Below are positions 43,890 through 55,495 of a stretch of DNA of 64,000 bases, piece by piece. This DNA comes from Conchocele bisecta. Taxonomy: Eukaryota; Mollusca; Bivalvia; Lucinida; Thyasiridae. The stretch lies in NCBI GenBank assembly GCA_029237695.1, contig CM055267.1, forward strand, positions 12,613,043 through 12,677,042, in the 5' to 3' direction. The notes beneath the pieces are model-generated. The model did no database searches. It was given only the letters and a program-made list of their open reading frames with translations, and was not told where the DNA came from. A program made the translations under genes and the position numbers. Position 1 is the stretch's first letter, and every line of letters begins with the position of its first letter.

Positions 43890-44347
43890 TTGATCATTTT
43901 AATTGTATCAAAGGGTGCAAACGACCAATCGGAATGTTTAATTTCCTCAATTAAAATATTGGTGCATGTATTGCAAACTTTGAGGATACATGTACTACAT
44001 TGTAGTATTGTAAGCAATATTTACTGTAAATGTGGGCCTTCCAACATTTGCGACCGGCATAGTGCTAGATCAGCCTGTTCATGCATGCAGTTTGATCAGT
44101 GCCTACACTGTTTGCCATTCAGTCATGGAAGTTGTATTCCAACTATTTGACTATGCAAGATGACCAGGATTTACAATGTTGGCAGTGCTGTAGGGTACCG
44201 TTTCCCAGCCGGTGGCCCGTATCATGGATCGTATTCACGGTTTGACACACATTTTTGAGCCAGGTATTCCGCAGCATGGACATCCTGATTCTTACATTAC
44301 GTTGAATGGGATCTTCTTGAAACTTCAGAGATTCCTCCTACAAAACA

Positions 44348-44513
44348 GGGGCCTGTGTCACTAAACTTCTTACCACTAAAATGTTCGTAACTGCAAATTT
44401 ATGATCGTCTGTAAATTACAATTTATGGATTTACATTTATTGAGCATAGGCTGCATATTCATAATTTTGTACTTACGAACATTGTAGTCGTACGAAGTTT
44501 AGTGAAACGGGCC
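44348..44513. mobile_element. Family-F MITE, deleted centre
   Basis: GGGGCCTGTGTCACTAAACT to CGAAGTTTAGTGAAACGGGC; a second left end (GGGGGCCGTTTCACAAAACT) follows at 44526. Confidence 0.75.
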
Positions 44514-44714
44514 AGGGATCCTCTGGGGGCCGTTTCACAAAACTTCGTACAACTAAAATGTTTGTAAGTGCAAAAAGTGTTAATTTCCCTTGGTTAAGGT
44601 TTTTAGTCAACCTTGGTTAAGGTTTTTATACGGGCCACGGCCACCTTCTTTGTCAAGCTATGTGTACATCGACAAGCCTCGTAGTCGAGCTATGCTGTTC
44701 TCCTACAGCTCTTG

Positions 44715-44960
44715 TTGGCTTTCTGGTATGCAAGAGTTGAATCCGGTTATGCAGATTATGCAAGTAATAGCATTAGTTACAGCACCAGGTCAGGATATTC
44801 TAATTTCAGGGCGGAATACATATTTTTTCTGTAGATTCAGTTCTGAATTTGGGATTTACCCCCCATCACAACAGGTTACATATGGGATTCGATCCCGTTA
44901 ACCTGGCCTAAAATGACTAGCTGTTGACATGCCGTTAAACACCACTAAATCCAATAAATG
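44715..44960 (+). mobile_element. SINE-like repeat, 5'-truncated
   Basis: CAAGAGTTGAATCCGGTTAT, GGGATTCGATCCCGTTAACC and the tail GCCGTTAAACACCACTAAAT. Confidence 0.6.
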
Positions 44961-45589
44961 CAACACCCGCCATGTTTCTAACAAGCAATATAGATCGTTA
45001 TCAGCCTACTGGAGTGTGCTATTTCATCGGGACCTACACTGGTCATAAATCCCATAAGCCCCATTTCTCCAGCCCCAGCTACATACTGGACTGTGCTGGT
45101 GGTCAATCAGGGCTTACATGAGCCAGGCTTTCACAAATAACCGTTGTTTTATATTCGGGATCATAGCTGGACGGCAGTGACCAGTGTGGATAGAGTAGGC
45201 CCTGGTCAGATAGTGGTCAGCACACATTGGAAAGCAATGGATCTGCATGTATGTTTTACCTACATGTGCAATGTTTTATTTCATGTTGTTTTAATGATAT
45301 ATTATGACAATATTTTAAGGCGTTAGACATGTTTTAAGCTCTGCTGTTCATTGTGACAATAGTGGAGTAACCATGCAGTTGTCGCAAATGTTCGTTGTTT
45401 GTCATACACCAGTTAAAATAGACACTATACAAGTGAAGTTTCAAACGATTGACAATCTGACATCATGATATAATCTGTATACACATTCTTTCACTTCATT
45501 GTTTTTGATTCACGTTTAGGTTTGCATATCAGATATATATGTAATAGATCCTTCTATAGTTTACCTGGGAGGACAGTTGGTTGGGAGCA

Positions 45590-45930
45590 GGTGAAGGGTA
45601 AATTTAATGATGGGTTTCATCCTTTAATAACAGAATCCTGATATCCCTGGTTTGGCCCTCATGTACATTATTGGCTTCCTTGTTACTTGAGGGTTAAATC
45701 CTGTTATACCCATTATAAAAGTAGTAAGATTAGTACTAATGTTATTACTTTTAGGGAGAGGGGCTTAGTGACTCTAGTGTGGTGAGGACCTGGCACCAGG
45801 TCCGTTATTCTAATTTCAGTGCTGAATTATTTTTTTTTCTGTAAATATTCAGTTTTAATATTGTGATTTTCCCCCATCAGAACAGGTGAAATATAGAATT
45901 TGACCCTGTTAACCGGGCCTAAACCGGGCC
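45590..45930 (+). mobile_element. SINE-like repeat
   Basis: GGTTTCATCCTTTAATAACA, CTGGTTTGGCCCTCATGTAC, TGATTTTCCCCCATCAGAAC and GACCCTGTTAACCGGGCCTA parallel the 18310 copy; the far tail is replaced. Confidence 0.6.
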
Positions 45931-46369
45931 TGATCAGACTGTGCGAATGCATAAGACCCATTTCTACAGTCACGGCCACAAATAAATAAATAATTATCAA
46001 TCAACTACCAGTACATGTATATATTTTTACTGTAAACAGAAGCGGGGACTTCCTGTTTACAATGAGAATAAATACATGTAGACAGTCTATCCATGTCTGG
46101 TGAACTTACTATAGAAGGATCTATCCACCATTGCCAATAAAGCAATACACATAATTATGCATGAATCTCATCTGATAATTGGTTCATCTTTCACGTAGGT
46201 GACGAGGAAATTCAACTAATCAGATCTTCGAGTATTAGATTCTAGTTAATAGAACCTCAACCTCATCAGCTGAACTTCCTTATAACCTGTGATGATCACT
46301 GATCATACATTTTTGCCACATGTTTATTTTCAGCTCACCTGAATCTGATATATTTTTGCCACATGTTTA

Positions 46370-46850
46370 TTTTCAGCTCAGATGAATCGGAGCGAAAGGA
46401 TCAAGTGAAATATTGTTACTGCTTTTTGTTGTCTGTGGGTTTGTTAACATTTTCAATCATCTTGTCCTACCAATATACTGGCAAACAGTGGCCAAACATC
46501 ACTGTGTTGGGTGAAGCATTTTCAGATTTATCAAAAAAAAGTGTACACTTAATCCAAGATTGTCACCATAGAAAAATAGGTTAAATTCTTCAAACAATCT
46601 TCACATGAACTAACGGACTAGTTTTTACAATGCTATTTTGAATTTGTTAAAAATGTGGTTCCAGGATCACAAATTGGCATGTGTACACATAAGATTAATA
46701 TTTACCAACGGTCTGATTCGGACCAAAAATTCTATGTGTGAAACCTTTTCAGTTTTTGTTAAAATGGAGGTTGTCACATGAACACCAGGTGATGTGTATA
46801 TCTTGGTGGTCAGGTGAGCGATACATGCCCATTTGGGCCTCTTGTTTAAA
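46370..46850 (+). mobile_element. AGCTCACCTG-headed bivalve repeat
   Basis: CAGCTCACCTGAATCTGATA at 46331 and again CAGCTCAGATGAATCG at 46373. The right tail is CAGGTGAGCGATACATGCCC then GGGCCTCTTGTTT, the usual end of this class. Confidence 0.65.
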
Positions 46851-47021
46851 TATGTTGATAGCGACTGCTTTTGGAGGTTGATCATACAAACCACTCCAAT
46901 ATGGAATGATCTCTGGTCTAGTATACATGTCTGAACCTAGTATTCATAACATACGACAACTTATCATCCGTGTTCCAGTATTACTTGTGTTGTGAACACA
47001 AATTGCAACCACAATTAAAGG

Positions 47022-47080
47022 GGTCAGTGGAAGAAGGGGGCTAACACCGTTATGTGGTTAGCCCCCTTCTTCCACTGACC
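47022..47080. repeat. 24-bp perfect hairpin
   Basis: Arms GGTCAGTGGAAGAAGGGGGC plus TAAC (47022-47045) and the complement (47057-47080) around an 11-base loop. A diverged relative is at 57008-57064. Confidence 0.92.
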
Positions 47081-47140
47081 TGTTCAATTATCATAATAAC
47101 TTGATATATTGAGACACAAGTTGTTTTGTGCCGCCCCAAT

Positions 47141-47330
47141 GATATGAGCCGCGTCGCGAGAAAACCTGTCTTCGGGAGTCTCACGACGTCGCAAGATATG
47201 ACGTCGTGAACTTAGCTGACGTAATTTCAGCTGAGATTTCCAATTATCGACGTTTGTCAGACCGCCATGTTAGGTTTGTTCCGTTGTGTTAAAGTTATCT
47301 AACGAACAGAATATATCTATAACCGGGCGT
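47141..47330. repeat. GAGCCGCGTC terminus repeat, CpG-containing
   Basis: TATGAGCCGCGTCGCGAGAA then AACC is mirrored by TTTTCTCCGACGCGGCTCAT at about 50825-50844. Several TGACGT motifs follow (47201, 47218). Confidence 0.5.
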
Positions 47331-47339
47331 ATGTGTGTG

Positions 47340-49150
47340 AAAAAAAATATGTCATCGATCCTGTCTGAGAATGTATTGGATGAACGTTAGACTGCCGTAC
47401 TAACGGTCGTATGATCGAAATCCACCAATTTTATTCGAAACAGGCACATCTTATATTATGTTTTTATTAACAATAATGGCGTAAGGGTAATTTTCTTTTA
47501 TTATTTTGCTGCTGATATCACATATAAAAATGTTTGTCTGTTATTGATATGTGTTGTTTATGTTCCGTTATTTTGACATATAATATGTTCTTTGACACAG
47601 TTTACAGATAACTGTCCACATTAACCATGTTAACTGCTATCGACCACCATTTACAGGTGAAAACTCTGTGTAAGCTACATTTTTTATTTACATACAGATG
47701 GTCGGCAGCATATTTGTAGACCGTTGTAGCCTGGGCCCGGTTATGTTTCAAATCTGGTTAACTCGACCCGAATTTTCAGTTTATTGCTCAATTCTTTCTT
47801 TCTAATATACATGTAATGTATAAAATTAACATTTAGCGCAACCTTTACCTGCAAAAACAACAAAGCCATGGATGTTACGATGTCTCATCTGTGCATATGC
47901 ACCGTCTGATCAGAACATAGGATGTCCGCCATTCAGTCACTAGGGAATCCTTTCTCAATTACCGACATGATATGGGTTGCCGATCTTACATTTATTGCAG
48001 ATATTGTAAGGTCCGTTTTTTCAGCAGGTGGTCCAAGTACAGCTGTAAGCGGGACGATGTCGTGAACATTCGACATTTATGTTGTCTGAATGTGAAAAGC
48101 TTAAATCTGAATGCACACTGTTTGTGTCATTTTAATATAAGAAATAGATACGGTGGGATGATATTTCAAGGCAACACATGTTGGAGACATTAGTATCATG
48201 GAAAGTGATCTGCACCACTCCAGGATATATTTTATTTTTTGCAAAATGACCCCCTTTTCTGCATAATGGAAGTCTCAAACTTAACATGAAACAGTTCATT
48301 TCAGTTACTTAGAGGGTTACGTGTTAATCGTCAAAGGTTGTAGCAGCATTGTCAATGAAAAAATAGCAGTATTGGAAAAATCTAATATCATATCCACAGG
48401 AATGTTCGGAATGTCAAATTCTTGGTGGATTAACTGTACAGTTGGTCATAGACATGCACAGACGGGGACGCATCCACACATGCACAACGTGTGATTACTG
48501 GCATTTAACTCATTTAATTTATGAAGTATCTCCCCTGTGTATCACAGTATATTATAGTAGACATATCAAGTAAAATAAAATACAAAGTCCTCGGATTTTT
48601 ATCAAATACAATAGTGTGTATTGTGATAATATAAATATAAAATTTGCATTATGGAAAGCAAAAAAAGATATAAAACTTCCTGACACATCATCAGGGCCAT
48701 AACCAGGAAGCCAAAAACGAGGAGGCAGTGGTCATGCACCCCCCCCCCTCCACCCACACACAGAAAGAAAATTACGAGTATTTATTATGAAATCTAAAAA
48801 ATATTTACAAATAGAGCAGATTCTGATGACACGGCTCGTTATGTGTCTGCACGGTTTTGTTGAAACTTTCGAATTAACTCGGGTTACCACATCTTTGACA
48901 CACTTCCTGGTGTTGGTTCTGTATTAACACAGCTCGTGTGCAAGGTATGTGCATGAGGATGTGATAAATAAGTTGGATCACGTTTTTGTATGAATAATAT
49001 CGTCCAGTATTACAGGATCCGGATTCGGATACGGATAACAAAACGTCTGATCGAATATCAACATGATTAATGGAAGAAACTATTTTATAGTTGAAATTAA
49101 CATGAAAATAAGACCCACTACACTTATTTTCACGACCATGACTATTTGAA
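47340..49150. other. Mostly unassigned DNA
   Basis: Includes a small family-E-like fragment near 47880-47945 (CATATGCACCGTCTGATCAG) and C-rich low-complexity at 48738-48755. No exon was recognised. Confidence 0.45.
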
Positions 49151-49152
49151 AA

Positions 49153-49572
49153 GCATAATAAAGGGGATTGAATAAATGCTGTTTATATCTGAAGTAACCT
49201 AATATGTTATACCTGAAGTAGCCTAATATTAGTCTCAACAGCAAATTCAAGATGGCGGCGAATTTTAAAATCGAAGTCGCTGTCGGTGCAGCTGAATTGT
49301 GTCCATTTTTACAGTATATGCGACATAACCAACGACACGGACATGTCCATTATGATTGTAATGCTTATTATGACAACTGTGTACTCTAACTCGAGCCAAT
49401 ATTGAAGCGCATCGTAAATAAATCGGAGATTTAATCAGATACAATACCGAATCTACCTAGCGTGGACGCCGCCATTTTGCTTTGAATCACGTCACTGGAT
49501 TTGTGACACATAGCGAGGGAATGATGTCAAAACATGACGTCACACACGTTCAAGCAATTACGTTATGTATGC
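49153..49572 (+). repeat. Interspersed repeat, copy 2
   Basis: Matches 33407-33885 across GCATAATAAAGGGGATTGAA, CAAGATGGCGGCGAATTTTA and ACATGACGTCACACACGTTC. Slightly shorter through deletions. Confidence 0.85.
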
Positions 49573-49584
49573 GGTATAAATTAA

Positions 49585-49720
49585 ATACATGATTAGTGCC
49601 GTAGAATATAAAATATATTCGGTTTCGCCCCGAAAACTTTATAGGGGTGAAGCTCGCCCAAATAAAGCTGTCTAAGGCTCAACCGAATATATTTTATATT
49701 CGACGGCACTAACCATGTAT
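49585..49720. repeat. 40-bp-arm hairpin (MITE-like)
   Basis: ATACATGATTAGTGCCGTAG and AATATATTCGGTT at the left are mirrored by AACCGAATATATT and CGACGGCACTAACCATGTAT at the right, around a 56-base loop. Confidence 0.88.
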
Positions 49721-49724
49721 TTAC

Positions 49725-50640
49725 TATATATAGTTGTGTCCCATATAGCCGCGGGTTCCATTTATTCACGGTAAACACTATTTCCGGTATAAACCAACAA
49801 CTGTGTTACATATCGATTGTTTACATATGCAAATGTGTTACTAGGACAATGATTGTGCACTGAATCAAGAAATAATTCAAAATGTAACATTTTCTGGTAA
49901 GTTCTGAATGATACAATTATGTTGCAAAGAAAATAACATAAATACAACTTATCAATGTACCCCACCCACATAAAGTGGTGATCAGTGTCTGCGTTACAAG
50001 ATATCGTCCGACATCGTTTTTATCGCGTGAACAATAAAATAAAACATCAAATCATTGCAAGTTTAAAATGATATATTTTTAGTAACATTTTATCTATCTT
50101 CAAATCAAGCAATGTATGACGTTTATGTTTTTCTTCTGAATTCTCTGAAAATCAGACCTGTGGTTTCCTAGAATATCTAAAAATAGTAACATAGGTTCAG
50201 AAACATATGGTGGTCTGTTGCTTGTCATAAAATAAGTGTTCTGATGTGGGATTATAAAGCACACATGTTTCAGTTGTCAAAACTAATTAAAGTGTACATC
50301 ACTTGATTTGTTCCAGTTTTCAAGATATTTACCACTGTTGACATGTTTATTTTTCAAGTTGTGTTACCCTGAACACATTTAGCACATGTGTAGCCCACTA
50401 TAGTACGTCAAAAACTCTTTTCAGAGATTGCCTCAACTATATGTGAACATATACAACAGGATGATGGCAGGCATGCCACTTCCTCTATGAATGTTTCAGC
50501 CAGTTTTTTGCTGTGTATTCAACATTTTTTTTATTAAAATATGTGAATAACATGTGGAAGTAAGAAATAAAAGACTTATTTTCAGGATTTGAGTTTTAAT
50601 TCATACATAATTGATGTTCGAAGCACTAGTACCGTGGGTA
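49725..50640. other. Unassigned AT-rich DNA
   Basis: No coding or named repeat was recognised. Confidence 0.5.
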
Positions 50641-51409
50641 TAGGGACCTGCTGTCTATACTGTAACGTCGTTTGACGTGGCTTTTATGTGACGTCTCATT
50701 TGCTCAAACGACCTGCATAGTGGCGTTGTATTAACTATAATATCTTAATGAATATTGCAGATATCATGATCAAATAAAAAGCATTCAATTCATCATACAA
50801 ATACCATTGTCATAGTAACAAAATGTTTTCTCCGACGCGGCTCATATGTTCACACAATATATATACATGTAATAGGTGGATAATGGTAGGGTTCATGTCT
50901 TCACTATGAATCCATCCTGGATTCATACCCAGGCTCATGTAATCTGGTAGGGGAACCTGGCACCAGGTCGGGATATTCAGGCTTCCCACACGGAAGCCGA
51001 CACAAAATTCCCTCACTTTTCCCTGGCTTTCGGCAAACCGGGAATTTCCCCGACTTTTACTGACAGTGTTTACCCAGATATCGAGTTTACAGTGCTTACT
51101 TTGTGTTGCACCCCACCGGGGAATTACTATCAATATATGAAGTTGAATGGATGTAAAACTGCATTCAATTAATCCACAAAGCTTCTTCCAACTACACTAT
51201 TTGCCACCATATGTTATGCACCATGACAAAATAGGGGTTATCTACCAATCCTGGACAATTCCACCCTATCTGGCTGCAGAAAAAGAGTGTTTAAAGTGAC
51301 TATCTCGGATGATACCTCCGAATATGCATTTCACAAAAGCAGTCAAGATATATCAATGACTATTCTATTCTATTACCAACTGTTTTGCTCATGCCACATT
51401 GGCATTTGA

Positions 51410-51900
51410 GAGACCCAGGGCCTTTAACGTCTCGAGTTCATATAGAGACGGGACTTTGGTTTCAAGTGTCGCCCGAAAGATCAGTGGGATGGAAATACTA
51501 TGACAGTATGTGTTCACATCTAAGGAGGGAATTAAACCTATGACCTCTGTAGCCTATTTCATCAACATTACAACGTATACTTATTTAGCAAAGTATACTT
51601 TGAGGGCTTAATCATTGATTTTTCCTGAAATGCATTATGTCATATAGAACTAACGACTGCATATATTTGATGATTAAAAGTATGCATAATTATTATACTG
51701 AATTTATTACATTATCACAGCCAAAATGGCTGTGATAATGTAATAAATTCAGTATAATAAAAAATAATAAATTTATCCTAAAATTTATCCCTCAAAGTAT
51801 ACTTTGCTGCTAGATAAGTATACTTTGCAATGTTGGTGAAATAGGCTACTGGTATTGAAGTCCAATGCTCTGCCATTAGACTATGGAGCAATCCGTCCGG
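51410..51900 (-). mobile_element. tRNA-derived SINE-like repeat split by a family-G MITE
   Basis: CGAGTTCATATAGAGACGGG and GGGATGGAAATACTATGACA match 34095-34300. After the MITE, AAGTCCAATGCTCTGCCATT then AGACTATGG resembles the anticodon-arm part of a tRNA read backwards. Confidence 0.55.
51550..51848. mobile_element. Family-G MITE, full palindrome
   Basis: TAGCCTATTTCATCAACATT to AATGTTGGTGAAATAGGCTA, centre CAGCCAAAATGGCTG. Confidence 0.88.
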
Positions 51901-51946
51901 CTGGAGAAGCTTCTACTGGAACTTCAATGGTTATTTCATTAACTAG

Positions 51947-52196
51947 TTAACCCTTAGACCGCTATCTTATTATTTTTGTCGTCTGCTGTTTATTTTCTAT
52001 TTTCCATTTTTATCATCAAAAACATGCTTTGACAGCACTTTAGAATAATTGACAACATGCTTTGACAGCACTTCAGAATCATTTCCATTGGAAATGATTC
52101 TGAAGTGCTGTCAAACCATGCTTTTATTGAGAAATAAGGCAAGATATAAAAGCAACAGCAGACGACAATTGTTGTGAGTAGCAGTCTAAGGGTTAA
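51947..52196. mobile_element. Family-A MITE (TTAA-flanked, 250 bp)
   Basis: TTAACCCTTAGACCGCTATC to AGCAGTCTAAGGGTTAA, nearly identical to 32544-32793. Confidence 0.92.
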
Positions 52197-52849
52197 ACCT
52201 CATTTAAGACACACCATGTAATTTTGTACCTAAGAACATGTGCGATATCTCGTGAAACATATGTACACAATTCACGATATATTCATTAAACCTCGTGTAA
52301 TGTTGCTGAAATTTCCATAGCATTTGCTATGAAAATCTCGTCGCCTTTCAACGTGATTCACAGAAAATATCAGTTTCCGTAAATATGTAGAAAGGTAGAA
52401 AATCACATGTGTGTCTCATTTTGTCATGGCACGACGCCTCGTGTCTAATCATGAAACTGCAGATCATTCACGCAGCAAGCTGAGAACAGGGACTTTACAA
52501 CGAACCTGCTGGCAAACAGGTTAGACCCTAATCACGGTGTGAATGTGTACCAGGGTCAGGCTCTACCATCACTGCAATGTAACGTCTGTTGGCAGCTGAT
52601 GACCCACTTTATAGTAGTTGCTCTTCTACGTTCTTGTGTAAACTACCTTAGCAATAAATGTATTTTGTGATACATATATACGGTATTATATAGGAACTAC
52701 TTTGTTTTCAATAAAACAGAAATCATCTACTGTGCTGTTTGTCAACCTTGTTCCCCAGTGTTGTGACCGAGGTGTGACCAATGTGTCCTCGCCATGATAG
52801 ACGGCAATGATCACAACAAGTTCCATCTAGCTGGGAACTCCTAGCTCCT

Positions 52850-53097
52850 GGGGCCCGTTTCACTAAACTTCGTACGACTAAAATGTTTGTAAGTGCAAAC
52901 TTATGACAGTCTGTAAATTTCACTTTAACAATGTTTTCTTATAAACAATTACTGGATTTACATTTATTGAGCATAAGCTGCATAGGATATGCAGCATATG
53001 TTCAATAAATGTAAATCCATCAATTGAAATTTCCAGATTATTTTAAATTTGCACTTACGAACATATTAGTCATACAAAGTATAGTGAAACGGGCCCC
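52850..53097. mobile_element. Family-F MITE, full copy
   Basis: GGGGCCCGTTTCACTAAACT to AGTATAGTGAAACGGGCCCC. Confidence 0.88.
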
Positions 53098-53199
53098 TGG
53101 TTTGCAAGTCATGTCTCGGCAAAATATATTGTCAGGAATTTTAACAGTTATTATATGGGATCAAATGAACCAGGGGACACCAGATGAAAAGTGAAACCT

Positions 53200-53760
53200 C
53201 CCAACAACAGCTAATGCTATATAGAGACGGGACCCTTCAAGTATTCCACAGATCAGTTGGATGGAAACACCTTGAAAGTGGTGAGGTGTTGAAAGTGAAT
53301 GGGTTTAAATGTCCCAGCATACGGGACCATTTAAGCAATGCTTGTGTGAAATATCAAGCAGATCCAATCAAGGAAACAGACATTATAAGACATTTACCTG
53401 AGCGTTAAGGTTTCAAACGTACCAAGTATGTGACCTTGACCCTGGGCTTAGCGGGGGTGGGGCAATCGTGGATTTATCACAGGGTGGTAGAGGACCATTA
53501 AAACAATGCGTGCCAGTGTGCGAAATATCAAACAGATGATTGCAAGGAAACAGAAATTATAAGACATTTACCCGAGCATTAAGGTTTCGGGACGTACATA
53601 CGTACGTACGAACACGGACGCCGGTAACACTATATGCCCCTCACCATTGGGTGGGCTGAGGGCATAATTTTACCCGAGCGGTAAGCACATGACGGACGGG
53701 ACGGGATGTACGGACGACGGTAGGACTATATGCACCCTCCCCATTCAGTGGCGGGGGTAT
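53200..53760 (-). mobile_element. Core-repeat element, - strand
   Basis: GTGACCTTGACCCTGGGCTT, ACAGGGTGGTAGAGGACCAT and AGACATTTACCCGAGC are the complement of the 30.6-32.0 kb units. The end GGTGGGCTGAGGGCATA resembles the CCCCACC head of that element in reverse. Confidence 0.75.
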
Positions 53761-54040
53761 ACAAAAGGCATTTGCTGTCTTCTTGATCTATTAGACAGGG
53801 AAACAATACATCATAACAAGTAGTTTTGTTAGATTTTATCAAAAGTAACAAATCATTACATTGGTAAATGACTTTAATAATTCAGTATGACATGTATGCA
53901 TGGCAGAAAACGGAGCAAGGATGGGCTCGCATATACCCGGGCAGCGGCCTGGACATAAAAACATCAACTTCAATATGCAAAACTGGCACAAACTGCTGTA
54001 TCGTGCTGACCGGCAGCTGCATGATTTGCCATGGCTGCCA

Positions 54041-54281
54041 GGGGGCCGTTTCACTCAACTTCGTACGACTAAAATGTTCGTACGTGCAAATCTAGAATCG
54101 TCTGGAAATTTCAATGATGGATTTACACTTATTGAGCATAGGCTGCATATGCAGCCTATGCTCAATAAATGTAAATCCAATAATTGTTTACAAGAAAACA
54201 GTGTTAATGTGAAATTTACAGACTATCATAATTTTGCACTTACGAACATTTTAGTCGTACAAAGTTTAGTGCAACGGCCCT
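54041..54281. mobile_element. Family-F MITE, full copy
   Basis: GGGGGCCGTTTCACTCAACT to AAGTTTAGTGCAACGGCCCT, with the perfect GCATAGGCTGCATATGCAGC centre. Confidence 0.87.
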
Positions 54282-54299
54282 CAGGTGATGACGGATTTG

Positions 54300-54985
54300 G
54301 CAGTGTAGACCCTACTATCAGTATATATAGAAGCTGATAGCAAACATGAAGTTCACTTGTAACTATTTGTATGCAATATAAGTAAACTATAGTTATTGAT
54401 AATTTTGAGTTGAGAATGGTAATTCTTAAAATTCAGCAAACTGCAAACTACCCGTAATATGCATTTAATAGCATACCGGTAATACTTAGAAAGCGTAGAC
54501 AACTTCAGTTACCAGGCCTCGACAAATCCACTCATCCGATCGTATTGGCGAGTGAATTTTCAATCTGAGCGAGTGGTAATTTGAAGAGACAGTGCGGTAT
54601 AAACGTTAAAGCATACAGGAATGTACGAGTAGAAATCCAATCTGGACCAGTGGAAAATTACAAATTTGTCGAGGCCTGGTTAGTTTAAAATCTAAAATAA
54701 CTAAATCAACAAAAACTAAATGTACTCCGAACAGCCCGATCAACGTATATTGGTCAGGACCTATACTGACCTTAGAACCAGTAACATGTCTTCCCAGAGC
54801 CCAGCTCTAATAATATTGCACAAGTTTTTAACATTTCATGGATATGAAAGACTATTGTCCCAAATTTTCATTCCAGCAAAAAATATTTTGGCAGCACATG
54901 AGAATCGTCTCAGAGATGATTTGGAGATGACTCGTGTGCAACCCAAACATGTATATGTAGAGAACTAAAGAAACTTGGAGACAAA
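54300..54985. other. Unassigned DNA
   Basis: An 82-codon frame at 54720-54968 has no recognisable domain and no neighbouring splice partner, so it is not called as a gene. CAGGCCTCGACAAAT near 54513 is mirrored at 54668 (ATTTGTCGAGGCCTG), marking a 170-bp inverted-repeat element. Confidence 0.5.
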
Positions 54986-54988
54986 CAA

Positions 54989-55245
54989 GATAACCCTTTC
55001 AACATTACAGCCCTCTATGACGGTGTTCGCAAACAGTGTAGATCCAGATGAGCCGGCTCGTAATGAGCCGTCTCATCAGGATCTTCACTTTATCCATTTT
55101 TACAATTTTCATTCATATTTTTTAGAGGAAAAAAACACCCCCGTTTTATAAATGGACTAGTCTGAAAATCATTTCGAGACGATTGGATTGGTTGGGCAAT
55201 TAACATATCACAGTCGATTTGAGTTATTTAGGGTTGAAGGGTTAA
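54989..55245. mobile_element. Family-C MITE in the EXOC7 3' UTR
   Basis: TAACCCTTTCAACATTACAG to TAGGGTTGAAGGGTTAA, core GAGCCGGCTCGTAATGAGCC. Its right TTAA (55242-55245) is 13 bp from the EXOC7 stop codon, so on the - strand it starts the 3' UTR. Confidence 0.88.
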
Positions 55246-55258
55246 AAGTCGCACACTA

Positions 55259-55495
55259 CTATGCTGCCGTGTCGAAAAACCGATTGATCATCTCTTCCAC
55301 ATCCTCCACCGCGTACTTTATATACTTCTCAGAGTTCCTTGTGAAGTTCACTTTCCGGTATTTGTCGAGGAATATTGTGTACGAGGGAATGATGTACTCT
55401 ATGTTGTCTTTCTTCGTCATGTCGCGAAGCTCCGGGTCGGGAATAGCGTAGCCTTTCTGTGCACGAGATATCTCCTCCAACTCCTTATTGAAACC
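55259..55495 (-). CDS. EXOC7: EXOC7 terminal exon
   Basis: Seventy-eight codons plus TAG, acceptor CACATTTCAG on the - strand. It encodes the helical C-terminal cap from GFNKELEEIS to RFFDTAA. It should start at 55495: the open frame continues upstream, but that part is a family-E MITE and shows no Exo70 similarity. Confidence 0.94.
   Translation of the reverse strand, partial: GFNKELEEISRAQKGYAIPDPELRDMTKKDNIEYIIPSYTIFLDKYRKVNFTRNSEKYIKYAVEDVEEMINRFFDTAA

Noticed and set aside
47141..50848. A single 3.7-kb transposon bounded by GAGCCGCGTC termini
   Set aside because: The ends match over about 20 bp, but there is no clear target duplication or transposase, and this terminus is common in bivalve repeats, so the pairing may be chance.
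54720..54968. 82-codon frame as a gene
   Set aside because: No recognised domain, no splice partners, and surroundings rich in repeats; unsupported.
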